A stretch of DNA of 64,000 bases from positions 62,001 through 126,000 of the forward strand of contig NZ_CP101731.1 of NCBI RefSeq assembly GCF_031202305.1, given 5' to 3'. This stretch comes from Pelagibacterium sp. 26DY04. Lineage in GTDB: Bacteria > Pseudomonadota > Alphaproteobacteria > Rhizobiales > Devosiaceae. Positions 26,734 to 35,808 of the stretch are shown here, piece after piece. Position numbers and translations under genes: made by a program. The notes below the pieces were generated by a model, which saw only the letters and a program-made list of their open reading frames with translations, was not told the origin of the DNA and did not search any database. Positions within the stretch are counted from its first letter, which is position 1. Every line of letters starts with the position of its first letter.

Positions 26734-28230
26734 CTAGGCCATCTGCGCCTTCTTCTGCCGGCGCCGGATTACCGAAGAGGCAATTCCCATCCCCTCGCGG
26801 TATTTGGCGACGGTGCGGCGCGCCACGTCGATCCCCTGCTCGCGCTTCAGGATCTCGGCGATGGTGTCGTCCGAAAGGATGGCGTCGGGCTTTTCGGCTT
26901 CGATCAATTGCCGGATCCTGTGCCGCACAGCTTCGGCCGAATGGTCCTCGCCGCCCGAGGCGGAATTGAGCGCGGTGGTGAAGAAATATTTCATCTCGAA
27001 CAGCCCGCGCGGGGTGGCGATATATTTGTTGGCGGTGACGCGGGAAACGGTCGATTCGTGCATTTCGATCTCGGTGGCCACGGTCTTGAGGGTCATCGGC
27101 CGCAGATGCGAAATGCCGTGCCGGAGAAAGCCGTCCTGCTGCGTAACGATCTCGGTCGCCACCTTGAGGATGGTTTGCGCCCTCTGGTCGAGGCTCTTGG
27201 TCAGCCAGTTGGCCGTCGCCAGGCAATCGACGAGAAAGCTCTTTTCCTCGGCATCGCGGGTCTTCTTAGTGACGGTGGCGTAATAGGTGCGGTTGACCAG
27301 GACGCGCGGCAGCACATCGGCGTTGAGCTCGATCTGCCAGCCCCCGTCATTGCCGCGCCGCACATAAACGTCGGGCACCACCGCCTGCACCGGGGCGGCA
27401 TCGAACGCCCGGCCGGGGCGCGGGTCGAGCTCGCGCAATTCGGCCAGCATGTCGGCGATATCCTCGCGATCGGCGCCGATTTTCCGCCCCAGCGTCAAAA
27501 GATCATGGCTGGCGACCAGATCGAGATTGGCGAGCAGGTTGGCCATCATCGGGTCGAGCCGGTTTTTTTCAGCAAGCTGGATGGCGAGGCATTCCGGGAG
27601 CGAGCGGGCAAAAACCCCGACGGGGTCGCAGCCCTGCACGCGCGCGAGCACGGCTTCCACGGTTTCGGGCGCCGCTCCGAGCTGGTCGGCGATGCCCTCG
27701 ATATCGGCGGCGAGGTAACCGCGCTCGTCGAGATTGTCGATGAGGCTGCGTGCGATCAGCCGCTCGGCGGGATCCTTGAGGATCAGGTTGACCTGCTCGG
27801 ACAGATGCTCGGCCAGTGAGATCTGCGCGGAGACATACTGGTCGAGATCGGGCGCCTCGCTGCCCGCCATGCCCTTACCCTCGGGCCAGGAGCTGGCCTG
27901 GGAAAGCGAATCGGATCCCGACTGCTCGGGAAAGACATTGGCGACGTCGGTGTCGAAACTGTCGGCAATGGTTACGGCGCTGCCCAAATGGTCGGAATGG
28001 TCGACCACGTCGCGATAGGGATCGATGTCCTCGGGCTGCTCGCGCTCGAGCGGGGTGTCGCCCTCGGCGCCATCCTCGCGCTCGAGCAGCGGGTTGCGCA
28101 TCAGTTCGGCGTCGACAAAGGCCGAAAGCTCAAGATGGCTGAGCTGCAAAAGCCGGATCGACGCCATCAATTGCGGCGTCAGCGTCAGGGTCTGGCTCTG
28201 ACGCACATCCAGCCGTGGCGAAAGCGCCAT
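26734..28230 (-). CDS. rpoN: RNA polymerase sigma-54 factor
   Basis: 498 residues. Region I is glutamine/leucine-rich ([26 protein letters not shown]), an acidic linker follows ([21 protein letters not shown]), then core-binding and DNA-binding domains, and near the C-terminus the RpoN box [14 protein letters not shown], the contact to the -24 element. It directs enhancer-dependent transcription. lptB lies 126 bases upstream on the same strand. The gene order lptC-lptA-lptB-rpoN is the classic arrangement. Confidence 0.96.
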   Translation of the reverse strand: MALSPRLDVRQSQTLTLTPQLMASIRLLQLSHLELSAFVDAELMRNPLLEREDGAEGDTPLEREQPEDIDPYRDVVDHSDHLGSAVTIADSFDTDVANVFPEQSGSDSLSQASSWPEGKGMAGSEAPDLDQYVSAQISLAEHLSEQVNLILKDPAERLIARSLIDNLDERGYLAADIEGIADQLGAAPETVEAVLARVQGCDPVGVFARSLPECLAIQLAEKNRLDPMMANLLANLDLVASHDLLTLGRKIGADREDIADMLAELRELDPRPGRAFDAAPVQAVVPDVYVRRGNDGGWQIELNADVLPRVLVNRTYYATVTKKTRDAEEKSFLVDCLATANWLTKSLDQRAQTILKVATEIVTQQDGFLRHGISHLRPMTLKTVATEIEMHESTVSRVTANKYIATPRGLFEMKYFFTTALNSASGGEDHSAEAVRHRIRQLIEAEKPDAILSDDTIAEILKREQGIDVARRTVAKYREGMGIASSVIRRRQKKAQMA

Positions 28231-28356
28231 GGACTATCTGGCTCCCACTCGAAATTTCCCCCAAACGGCACGCCCCACGCGCGCCGAAGCCGACCCTAGC
28301 GGCATTCGCCGGGCCCCGCAAGTTCGCGCTATACAATTTTCGTGCCAGTTGCCGGC

Positions 28357-29097
28357 CTAAAGCGAAAAGCTCTCGCCCAGATAGACCCGCCGGGCGTCCG
28401 GATCGGCCATGATGGTTTCGGGCCGTCCCTGGATCATCACCTTGCCGCCATGGATGAGATAGGCCCGATCGACCAGCGAAAAGGTTTCGCGCACCTGGTG
28501 GTCGGTGATCAGAACGCCGATGCCGCGCTGGGTCAATTGCCGCACCAGCGCCTGGATATCGGCCACCGCGATCGGATCGACCCCCGCAAAGGGCTCGTCA
28601 AGCAGCATGAATTTGGGGTCGGCCGCCAGCGCGCGGGCAATTTCCACCCGCCGCCGCTCGCCGCCCGAAAGGGCCAGCGCATCGGCATCGCGCAGGTGCG
28701 AGACCGAGAATTCGTCGAGCAATTCGTCGAGCCGCGCATTGCGCTCTTTTCTGTCCTTGATGTGCCCTTCGAGCACGGCCAGCACATTGTCCTTGACCGA
28801 AAGCCCGCGAAAGATCGAGGCCTCCTGCGGCAGATAGCCGATGCCCAGGCGTCCGCGCTGGTAGAGCGGCAATTGCGTGATCGGCAGGCCGTCGAGCAGC
28901 ACTTGCCCCGCATCGGGCCGCACAAGCCCCATGATCATTGTGAAAACCGTGGTCTTGCCCGCCCCGTTGGGCCCGAGCAGGCCCACGGCCTCCCCGCGCC
29001 GCACGGCCAGCGACACGTCGCGCACCACGGCGCGCTTCTTAAAGCTCTTGGCAAGACCGTGGGCGACGAGCCAGCCGGTCTGGTCGATGCTCGACAT
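28357..29097 (-). CDS. lptB: LPS export ABC transporter ATP-binding protein LptB
   Basis: 246 residues. Walker A is GPNGAGKTTVFTMIMG, the ABC signature is ALSGGERRRVEIARALA and Walker B is FMLLDEPFAGVDP, followed by the H-loop ITDHQVRET. It is the ATPase of the inner-membrane LptBFG complex that extracts lipopolysaccharide. Its ATG overlaps the stop of lptA (ATGA). The permease genes lptF and lptG are not in the window. Confidence 0.95.
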   Translation of the reverse strand: MSSIDQTGWLVAHGLAKSFKKRAVVRDVSLAVRRGEAVGLLGPNGAGKTTVFTMIMGLVRPDAGQVLLDGLPITQLPLYQRGRLGIGYLPQEASIFRGLSVKDNVLAVLEGHIKDRKERNARLDELLDEFSVSHLRDADALALSGGERRRVEIARALAADPKFMLLDEPFAGVDPIAVADIQALVRQLTQRGIGVLITDHQVRETFSLVDRAYLIHGGKVMIQGRPETIMADPDARRVYLGESFSL

Positions 29098-29609
29098 CAG
29101 CCCTCCGGGGTGAAGGTCGAGGTCACCCGCCCGCCATCTTCACCCTCCGAGGAGAAGGAGGAAGTGCCGGCCCGCGTATCGACCACAAGCCGGTCGGCAT
29201 TGACGGTGCCGGTCTGGTTGACCACCACCACCGAGCCGGTGAAGGTCAGGATGCGCTGGGCGAAGTCGTAGAACGCCTGATCGGCATCCACCGTCTGATC
29301 GTCGAAATTCATCGTCACCCCGCCCGAGGCGGTGAAGTTCTCAAGGTCAGAGGGACCGGCTTCCCCATAGGTCGCCAGAACCTCGGGCGCGGCCAGTTCC
29401 ATGGTTCCCTGGGTGATCACCACATTGCCCGAAAACAGCGCCGTGCTCTCGTTCTCATTGATCTGCAGATCGTCGGCGGTGACGTTCACCTCCTCGTCCG
29501 CCTCATCGGCCAGCCCGCCGAACCCTGCCGGGTCGGTCTGAGTGGTCTGGGCCAGAACCGGGCCGGCCAGCAGGGCAACAAGCGTCAAGGAAAGGCCAAG
29601 GCGCACCAT
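29097..29609 (-). CDS. lptA: Lipopolysaccharide transport periplasmic protein LptA
   Basis: 170 residues from the ATG at 29609. A Sec signal peptide (MVRLGLSLTLVALLAGPVLAQ) is followed by the OstA/LptA beta-jellyroll repeats, for example NVTADDLQINENESTALFSGN and VTQGTMELAAPEVLATYGE. The mature protein bridges the periplasm between LptC and the outer membrane LptD. It overlaps lptB and follows lptC by 1 base, an operon. Confidence 0.92.
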   Translation of the reverse strand: MVRLGLSLTLVALLAGPVLAQTTQTDPAGFGGLADEADEEVNVTADDLQINENESTALFSGNVVITQGTMELAAPEVLATYGEAGPSDLENFTASGGVTMNFDDQTVDADQAFYDFAQRILTFTGSVVVVNQTGTVNADRLVVDTRAGTSSFSSEGEDGGRVTSTFTPEG

Positions 29610-29610
29610 G

Positions 29611-30270
29611 TCAGTTCTCCGGAGCAAAGGGGTCGCGGCTTTCCCCGGCATCGGCCTGGGGCACCATGTCGAGATCGACGCCCGAAAACCGCCAGCGCGC
29701 CGCGTTCATGTCATAAATCATCGTATCGGAAACAAGTTGCGCGCCGCTTTCGAAGGTGAAACGCACCGGGCCCTCGCTCATGATCATCTGAGCGGGCCAA
29801 TCGACGTCGACCCCGGCCAACGTGCCGCGGGCGCCGGTGGAATCGGTGACGAAAACGTCTTCGTTGGAACGCAGATATTCGGTGCTCATCGTCCATTCGG
29901 CCGAGCTGAATTCCACCTCGGCCCAGTAGCCGCTGTCGTCGACGATGTCGACGGAAAGGTCATAAAGGTCGATTGTGTCGAGATTGCCCACCGGCGTTTC
30001 GGCCCGTGCCGCTTCCATGGTGTAGTTCGATCCCGTCGCCGTGCGTCCCTCAAAGCGCGGCCCGTCGACCACAAGCGTGTCGTTTTCGAGCCGCACGCCC
30101 TCGACCGGGATGACGTCCGCCATCATCGAGACGGCAAGCTGGACCACCGGCACTGACAATATGATGACACCCAGAACCGGCACGGCCCAGCGCAGCACGG
30201 CAATCAGCCGGTTGTGCCGGGCGAACCGGTTATAGGTCTCCAATCGTATTGCCGCGGTGGGCACCGTCAT
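29611..30270 (-). CDS. lptC: LPS export ABC transporter periplasmic protein LptC
   Basis: 219 residues with one N-terminal membrane anchor (about 25-50, LIAVLRWAVPVLGVIILSVP). The periplasmic part matches the LptC/YrbK fold in length and in the pattern LENDTLVVDGPRFEGRTATG, a family-specific block in alphaproteobacteria. It carries LPS from LptBFG to LptA. It lies 11 bases after the RNase D gene on the same strand, so the transcript may begin upstream of rnd. Confidence 0.9.
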   Translation of the reverse strand: MTVPTAAIRLETYNRFARHNRLIAVLRWAVPVLGVIILSVPVVQLAVSMMADVIPVEGVRLENDTLVVDGPRFEGRTATGSNYTMEAARAETPVGNLDTIDLYDLSVDIVDDSGYWAEVEFSSAEWTMSTEYLRSNEDVFVTDSTGARGTLAGVDVDWPAQMIMSEGPVRFTFESGAQLVSDTMIYDMNAARWRFSGVDLDMVPQADAGESRDPFAPEN

Positions 30271-30281
30271 GGAAATGCTCT

Positions 30282-30899
30282 TCAGCTATGGGCGAAGATG
30301 TCGGTCTCGGCCCATCCGGCGAGGTCGAGCCTGGCGCGCATGGGCAGGAAATCAAAGCACGCCCGCGCCATTTCGTTGCGGCCCTCGCGCGAAAGCATGC
30401 GGTCGAGGTGCCGGCGCAGATCGTGGAGATAGAGAACGTCAGAAGCGGCATAGTCGAGCTGGGCCTGGGTCAGCGTCTCGGCGCCCCAGTCCGACGACTG
30501 CTGCTGCTTGCTCATGTCGATGTTCAAAAGCTCGCGCGCCAGGTCCTTGAGCCCGTGCCGGTCGGTATAGGTGCGCACCAGTTTCGAGGCGATCTTGGTG
30601 CAATAGACCGGCGCCGGCATCACCCCGAATGCCGCATAGAGCGCGGCGATGTCGAAGCGGGCGAAATGGAAAAGCTTGGTGACCGATTCATCGCCGAGCA
30701 GGGTCGCGATGTTGGGCGCCTCGGTCTGTCCGGGCAGGATCTGGACCACATCGGCGGTACCGTCGCCAGGCGAGAGCTGGACGACGCACAACCGGTCACG
30801 CGCCGGGTTGAGCCCCATCGTTTCGGTGTCGATGGCGACCTGACGCCCGGTGTAGCGGGAAAGGTCGGGCAGATCGCCCTTGTGCAGTCTGACGCTCAT
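30282..30899 (-). CDS. Short ribonuclease D (DEDDy 3'-5' exonuclease)
   Basis: 205 residues containing only the exonuclease domain; the HRDC domains of full RNase D are missing. Motifs are Exo I AIDTETMGL, Exo II FHFARFD, and Exo III YAASDVLYLHDL, with the Tyr of the DEDDy type. Short RNase D proteins of this kind are common in Rhizobiales and act in tRNA or RNA 3'-end processing, with substrate unproven. It opens the lptC-lptA-lptB run. Confidence 0.92.
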   Translation of the reverse strand: MSVRLHKGDLPDLSRYTGRQVAIDTETMGLNPARDRLCVVQLSPGDGTADVVQILPGQTEAPNIATLLGDESVTKLFHFARFDIAALYAAFGVMPAPVYCTKIASKLVRTYTDRHGLKDLARELLNIDMSKQQQSSDWGAETLTQAQLDYAASDVLYLHDLRRHLDRMLSREGRNEMARACFDFLPMRARLDLAGWAETDIFAHS

Positions 30900-31003
30900 G
30901 TCGGTTTTTTGAACTCCGGGTGGGCACGTTTGTTTGCCTTAGTGCCACACCCGGCAATGTCTTGCCTAGAGCGCTTTGTGCTCCGAGCCGTTTCGCGTCC
31001 GTC

Positions 31004-31975
31004 CTAATGGGCGTTTTCGGCCGCCTCGGCGATGGGGCCGATAAACGCGTCCCACCCCCAGCGCAGCGAAAGCGGTGAAATCGCGCCGCCCACCGCCATG
31101 GTCACCGCCTCATCGTCGATGACGGCCACCCGGCCTTCGGCGACCTGGGGCGCGCTGGCGATATAGGGCAGGGCGAAGAACGCCTCGGCGGCCTCGGGCG
31201 AATCGAGGAACGCCACGAGGATATCGGCATCAAGGTCGGCGAAATTCTCATGGCTCACGAAATAGGTGTAGCCATTGGCATCGGCCGCCTCGCGCGCCAC
31301 CGACACCAGTCCCGCATCGGTCAAAAGCAGTGAGCGCGGATCGGCGCTGGTGCGCACCGAAACCGTTCCGTCGTCGCGGTTGACGAAATTGAGCACCGTC
31401 TTGCCGGCAATCTGGGGGTGGTTTTCGGCCGTTGCGGCGATCATCGCTTCGGTTTCGGCAATGAGCGCCTGGGCTTCGGTTTCCAGCCCCAGCGCCTGCC
31501 CGATCACCGCAACGGTATCCTGCCAGGCGCCGCGCCAGGCCTGGGTTTTGAACGGGATCACGTCGGCGAACTGGCTGAGAGCCGTATATTCTTCCTCGGT
31601 CATCCCCGAATAGGGCGCAAGGATCACGTCGGGCTCGAGCGCCAGCATGGCTTCGAGGGAAACCTCCCCCGCTGCCTCGCCCAGTATCGGCGGCAATTCG
31701 GCCCCCAGTTCCTCGAGCGCCTCCCGCGTCCAGGGCGAAACGCCCTCGGCATCCCCGCCATAGCTCACCCTGGGCAGCCCCACCGGCACCACGCCCAGAT
31801 CGAGCACCACGTCATGGGCCACCCATCCCCAGGTCAAAACCCGTTGGGGCTGGGCCTCGATGGTGGTCTGCCCATAGGCATGGTCAATGGTGAGCGGAAA
31901 CTCCTGGGCGAGAGCGGCAGGGCCGCCGGTGGCAACCAGGCAAGCGGCCACAAGGCCGGAGCGCAGATCGATCAT
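31004..31975 (-). CDS. Iron(III)/siderophore-type ABC transporter substrate-binding protein
   Basis: 323 residues from the ATG at 31975. A Sec signal peptide (LVAACLVATGGPAALAQ) precedes a class III FepB/FhuD/BtuF-type fold: VLTWGWVAHDVVLDLGVVPVG, LEPDVILAPYSGMTEEEY and a C-terminal lobe. Such proteins bind ferric siderophores, heme or cobalamin for FecCD-type permeases. No permease or ATPase gene lies next to it. It is followed on the same strand by a 104-base gap before rnd. The exact ligand is not visible. Confidence 0.87.
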   Translation of the reverse strand: MIDLRSGLVAACLVATGGPAALAQEFPLTIDHAYGQTTIEAQPQRVLTWGWVAHDVVLDLGVVPVGLPRVSYGGDAEGVSPWTREALEELGAELPPILGEAAGEVSLEAMLALEPDVILAPYSGMTEEEYTALSQFADVIPFKTQAWRGAWQDTVAVIGQALGLETEAQALIAETEAMIAATAENHPQIAGKTVLNFVNRDDGTVSVRTSADPRSLLLTDAGLVSVAREAADANGYTYFVSHENFADLDADILVAFLDSPEAAEAFFALPYIASAPQVAEGRVAVIDDEAVTMAVGGAISPLSLRWGWDAFIGPIAEAAENAH

Positions 31976-32120
31976 GTCAAACCCGAACAATGCTGAAACG
32001 ATAACGGGCTTGTAGATAATGTGATCGCTTCTGTCACCTTAATCCGGCAACAAAGCCGCGCGAAAAATCGCGCATCGTAGGTCAGGCAATCGGGGAACAG
32101 CGGCACTGAGCCGAAAGGAT

Positions 32121-32207
32121 TGGTGCCCAGAAGAAGACTCGAACTTCCACTCCCTTTCGGGAACTAGCACCTGAAGCTAGCGCGTCTACCAATTCCGCCA
32201 TCTGGGC
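32121..32207 (-). tRNA. tRNA-Leu(CAG)
   Basis: Read on the minus strand: the acceptor GCCCAGA starts at 32207, followed by the D-arm GGCGGAATTGGTAGACGC, the anticodon arm CTAGC-TTCAGGT-GCTAG with anticodon CAG, a long variable arm (type II), the T-arm with GTTCGAGTC, TCTGGGC and an encoded A-CCA. The long variable arm is diagnostic of tRNA-Leu. 87 bases in all, including CCA. Confidence 0.95.
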
Positions 32208-32281
32208 AACGGGGGCACGCTTTAGAGCGCGCCAAACCCTTTGTCAATGCACTCCGTCACCGCAGCTTCACAAAGCGGCTG

Positions 32282-32656
32282 TCAAAAATCGGCGCCATTG
32301 AACCGGGTGATCGCGCCGGGGTCATAGACGGGATTGTCCAAGCAATTGACGTTGACGACATGCAACGCCCGCCCATCCCTGTCCGTCCCCGAAGCAAAGG
32401 GCTGGATGCCGCAGACCGTGCAGAACTGATGCGCGATGGTGTGGGAGTTGAAGCGGAAGGTCTTGAGCGCTTCGCCGCCGCTTTCAAGCACGAAATCGCT
32501 GTCGGGAACCGAATGCATCACCGCGTTCAATCGCCGGCAGCGCGAGCAATTGCATTGGAAGGGTGCTTCGAGCCGCGTTCTTGCCGTGAACGTGACGGCC
32601 CCGCACTGGCAGCTTCCCTGATAAGTCGGGGTTTCGGCGTCCGGGCTCATATCCAT
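32282..32656 (-). CDS. GFA family (glutathione-dependent formaldehyde-activating enzyme-like) protein
   Basis: About 124 residues from the ATG at 32656 (MDMSPDAETPTYQGSCQCGAVTF); a second ATG is at 32650. The Mss4-like zinc fold has CQCGAV, CNCSRCRR and CTVCG, the three cysteine clusters of GFA proteins. Members include glutathione-dependent formaldehyde-activating enzymes and centromere V-like proteins; most have no proven substrate. An AAGGAAGG ribosome binding site lies just upstream. A second member is encoded at 44330-44752. It converges with tRNA-Leu and diverges from the NDUFA9-like gene. Confidence 0.86.
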   Translation of the reverse strand: MDMSPDAETPTYQGSCQCGAVTFTARTRLEAPFQCNCSRCRRLNAVMHSVPDSDFVLESGGEALKTFRFNSHTIAHQFCTVCGIQPFASGTDRDGRALHVVNVNCLDNPVYDPGAITRFNGADF

Positions 32657-32816
32657 ATCCTTCCTTATGCGAATAGAACAAACAAAGAACATGGTGCCGG
32701 CGGAGTCAAGCGGATTCTCTGCCTCGGCACGCCGATCGCCCGCCATGGCGCAAACCGATTGCAAAGCGGCGGCTCGCAAGGCTAGAACGGATCGACTTTC
32801 ACAGGGATCTTGAGCG

Positions 32817-33797
32817 ATGGTCGAACAGGGAAGAAAGCTCGTTACGATTTTTGGCGGATCGGGGTTCATCGGCACTCAGCTCACCCAGGATCTGGCGCGG
32901 CGCGGTTATGCGGTGCGAGTGGCGGTGCGCCGCCCCGACCTGGCCGGCCATGTGCGCATGTTCGGCTTTCCCGGTCAGGTCCAGCCCATCCAGGCCAATC
33001 TGCGCTTCCCCGATTCGGTTGCCGCCGCCGTGCGCGGCGCCGATATCGTGATCAACCTTGTGGGCATCCTGTTCGAAAAGGGCGCCCAGCGCTTTTCCGC
33101 CGTCCAGGTCCAGGGCGCAAAGACGGTGGCCGAACTCTCCCGCGCAGCCGGGGTCAAGACCCTGATCCACATGTCGGCGCTCGGCGCCGCAACCGATTCC
33201 CCCTCCGCCTATCAACGTGCCAAGGCGCGCGGCGAGGCGGAGGTCTTCAAAGCCTTTCCCCAGGCCATCGTCATCCGCCCCTCGCTGGTGTTTGGCCAGG
33301 GCGATGGATTCTTCAACCTTTTCGGCTTTCTCGCCCGCACCTTTCCGGTGATGCCGCTGATCGGCCGCAACACATCCATCCAGCCGGTCTATGTCGGCGA
33401 TGTGGCCGAAGCAATCGCCCGGGCCGCCGATGGCATGGTCAGGACCGGCAAGGTCTATGAGCTTGGCGGGGCCGAGATCCTCACCATGGAACAGGTGATC
33501 GAGCGCGTGCTCGAGGAAACCCAGCGCAAGCGCCTGGTGCTGCCTTTGGCCAGCGGCATCGCCAAGCCGCTTGCCGGGCTGATGGCGCTGTTGCCCAAGC
33601 CGCTTCTGACCCCCGACCAGGTCGTCCAGCTCGGCATCGACAATGTGGTTTCCGAAAAGGCGCGGCGGGAAAAGCGCACGCTGGAGGCTTTCGGCCTTAA
33701 CCCCACCACCCTCGATGCGGTGCTGCCCAGCTATATGTGGCGCTTCCGCCGCAATGGCGAATTCGACCGTCACGCCAACCCGCTGGTTAACGGCTAA
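32817..33797 (+). CDS. NDUFA9-like (complex I subunit family) atypical SDR protein
   Basis: 326 residues. The NAD(P)-binding N-terminus is VTIFGGSGFIGTQLTQDLARRG, with a central VQGAKTVAELSRAAGVKTLIHMSALGA and the reduced SDR a5 motif of the complex I NDUFA9 family. Alphaproteobacterial members are related to mitochondrial NDUFA9; whether they associate with complex I is untested. It is divergent from the GFA gene. A hairpin-like inverted repeat GGTTAA/TTAACC sits at its 3' end. Confidence 0.86.
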   Translation: MVEQGRKLVTIFGGSGFIGTQLTQDLARRGYAVRVAVRRPDLAGHVRMFGFPGQVQPIQANLRFPDSVAAAVRGADIVINLVGILFEKGAQRFSAVQVQGAKTVAELSRAAGVKTLIHMSALGAATDSPSAYQRAKARGEAEVFKAFPQAIVIRPSLVFGQGDGFFNLFGFLARTFPVMPLIGRNTSIQPVYVGDVAEAIARAADGMVRTGKVYELGGAEILTMEQVIERVLEETQRKRLVLPLASGIAKPLAGLMALLPKPLLTPDQVVQLGIDNVVSEKARREKRTLEAFGLNPTTLDAVLPSYMWRFRRNGEFDRHANPLVNG

Positions 33798-34012
33798 GTT
33801 AACCGCTCGTTGACCCAATGGGATCAATTGCGCGCAAACCGTGGGCTGCGGGCACAAAAAGACCTTGATTGACGGCCATTTTGCGCCGTCATTAAAGTTC
33901 GTGAAATCTGTTGAGGTCACGCGCGGCGGCACCGCCTTGCCAGGCCGGAGCCTTCGGTCGGAGAGGAGCCTTGTCCCTCTTCGGCGCCGCGCAGCAATTA
34001 AACGATCGGTCC

Positions 34013-34693
34013 ATGCCCCAGCTTCTCCACCATAAGCTCGATCCCGCTTCGCGTCTCATCCGCCTGATGTTTGCCGAATATGGCGTGGAGGTCGAACTGG
34101 TCGAGGTGGCACCCTGGCGGCGCGATCCCGACTTCCTCGAGATCAATCCGGCCGCTTCCGTGCCGGTAATGCTCGACGAACCCTTCCCGCCCGTGGTGGG
34201 GGTTTTGGCCGGCATCGCCCATATCGAAGCCAATTTCGGCCCCGAGCAGCATATCGAAGCCCTGCTGCCGGAAAACGCAACCGAAAAGGTCGAGGTCTGG
34301 CGCCTGCTTGAATGGGTGCTGCTAAAGCTCGGCCCCGAGGTCACCGCCTATCTTTTGGAAGAAAAGCTGATTAAACGCGACCTGCGCTCGGGCGCGCCCG
34401 AGCCTTCGGTCATCAGGATCGCCAAGGCCAATCTGTCCGAGCATCTGGCCTATTTCTCCTGGGTGCTCGCCACCCGCCGCTGGCTGGCCGGCGACACATT
34501 GACCCTTGCCGATTTCGCGCTCGCCGCCCATATCTCGGTTCTCGATTATATGGGCGATATCGCCTGGGAAAAGGCCGGTGAAATCAAGGACTGGTACGCT
34601 CGCATCAAGTCCCGCCCCGCCTTCCGGCCGCTTTTGGCCGACAGGATCGTGGGCATGCCGGCCGCGTCAACTTACGCGGATCTCGATTTTTGA
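34013..34693 (+). CDS. Glutathione S-transferase family protein
   Basis: 226 residues from the ATG at 34013. The N-terminal thioredoxin-like domain (MPQLLHHKLDPASRLIRLMFAEYGVEVELVEV) contains EINPAASVPVMLDE, the GST-type cis-Pro segment; the C-terminal helical domain has WLAGDTLTLADFALAAHISVLDYMGDI. A serine (Ser15, in PASRLIR) is the likely activating residue. Its partner gene queG starts inside its stop codon (TTGA), a joint transcript. A specific substrate is not visible. Confidence 0.87.
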   Translation: MPQLLHHKLDPASRLIRLMFAEYGVEVELVEVAPWRRDPDFLEINPAASVPVMLDEPFPPVVGVLAGIAHIEANFGPEQHIEALLPENATEKVEVWRLLEWVLLKLGPEVTAYLLEEKLIKRDLRSGAPEPSVIRIAKANLSEHLAYFSWVLATRRWLAGDTLTLADFALAAHISVLDYMGDIAWEKAGEIKDWYARIKSRPAFRPLLADRIVGMPAASTYADLDF

Positions 34694-35808
34694 GCGCTGA
34701 GCGCGAAAACATCGTCACCGAACTGCGCGAGCGTGCCCTGGCCTTGGGTTTTTCCAGCTTCGGGGTCACGCGCCCCGATTCGCGCCCCGATCTGGCGCAA
34801 AAGCTGCGCGGCGCGCTCGACCAGGGCTGGCACGCCGGCATGGACTGGATGGAAGAGACAGGGGATCGCCGCAAATCCCCCGCCTCTCTCTGGCCCGAGG
34901 TCAGATCGATCATTATGCTGGGCACCAATTACGGCCCGGCCGAAAATCCGCTTCCTCGTCTTGCCGAACCCGGTCTTGCCAACGTTTCCGTCTATGCCCA
35001 GGGCCGGGACTACCATGAGGTGATCAAGGGGCGCTTGAAGGAACTGGCCGGACTTCTGGCCCGCCGCACCGGGGCCGAGGTCAAGGTGTTCGTCGATACC
35101 GCCCCGGTCATGGAAAAGCCCCTAGCCGAAGCGGCTGGGCTGGGCTGGCAGGGCAAGCACTCGGTGCTGGTCTCGCGCGAGGCCGGATCCTGGCTGTTCC
35201 TGGGCGCGATCTTCACCACTGCCGATCTGCCTGCCGACCTGCCGCACCCGGAAAGCTGCGGCACCTGTACCCGCTGCCTGGACGTCTGCCCCACCGACGC
35301 GTTCCCCGCCCCCTTCCGGCTCGATGCGCGAAAGTGCCTGGCCTATTATTCGGTGGAGCACAAAGGCCAGATCCCGCTCGAATTCCGCAAGCCCATGGGC
35401 AATCGCGTCTTTGGGTGCGATGATTGCCTTGCCGTCTGCCCCTGGAACAAATTCGCCCGCCAGAGCCATGACGACAAGCTTGCCGCCCGCGAGACGGTCA
35501 AGAGCGCACCGCTGGCCGACATGCTGGCGCTCGACGATGCCGCGTTCCGCGCCTTTTTCGCCCAGACCCCGGTCAAGCGCCTGGGCTCGGCGCGGTTCTT
35601 GCGCAATTGCCTCGTCGCCGCCGGAAATTCCGGCGATGCCGCCTATCTCCTGGCCGTCAACCGTCTTCTCGGCCACCCCAGTCCTTTGGTGCGGGGCATG
35701 GCCGTTTGGGCGCTGCGCCAATTGGCCGGGGAAGAGGCCGAGGCGCGGCGCGCCGATCTTATTGCCACCGAACAAGACCCGGACGTCAAAGCCGAATGGA
35801 TCAACTGA
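34690..35808 (+). CDS. queG: Epoxyqueuosine reductase QueG
   Basis: 372 residues from a TTG overlapping the stop of the GST gene. Conserved features are AGLGWQGKHSVLVS, two 4Fe-4S clusters (CGTCTRCLDVCP and CDDCLAVCPWN, with further Cys), a predicted cobalamin site, and a C-terminal HEAT-like tail (HPSPLVRGMAVWALRQL). QueG performs the last step of queuosine synthesis in tRNA (epoxyqueuosine to queuosine). It overlaps the following SDR gene by 13 bases in a different frame. Confidence 0.95.
   Translation: MSAERENIVTELRERALALGFSSFGVTRPDSRPDLAQKLRGALDQGWHAGMDWMEETGDRRKSPASLWPEVRSIIMLGTNYGPAENPLPRLAEPGLANVSVYAQGRDYHEVIKGRLKELAGLLARRTGAEVKVFVDTAPVMEKPLAEAAGLGWQGKHSVLVSREAGSWLFLGAIFTTADLPADLPHPESCGTCTRCLDVCPTDAFPAPFRLDARKCLAYYSVEHKGQIPLEFRKPMGNRVFGCDDCLAVCPWNKFARQSHDDKLAARETVKSAPLADMLALDDAAFRAFFAQTPVKRLGSARFLRNCLVAAGNSGDAAYLLAVNRLLGHPSPLVRGMAVWALRQLAGEEAEARRADLIATEQDPDVKAEWIN

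Noticed and set aside
33780..33812. TTAAC...TTAAC direct repeat at the end of the NDUFA9-like gene, like a CtrA site
   Set aside because: The two TTAA words are spaced 8 bases apart, not 7 as in the CtrA consensus, and it lies inside and just after a coding end with no clear promoter target.
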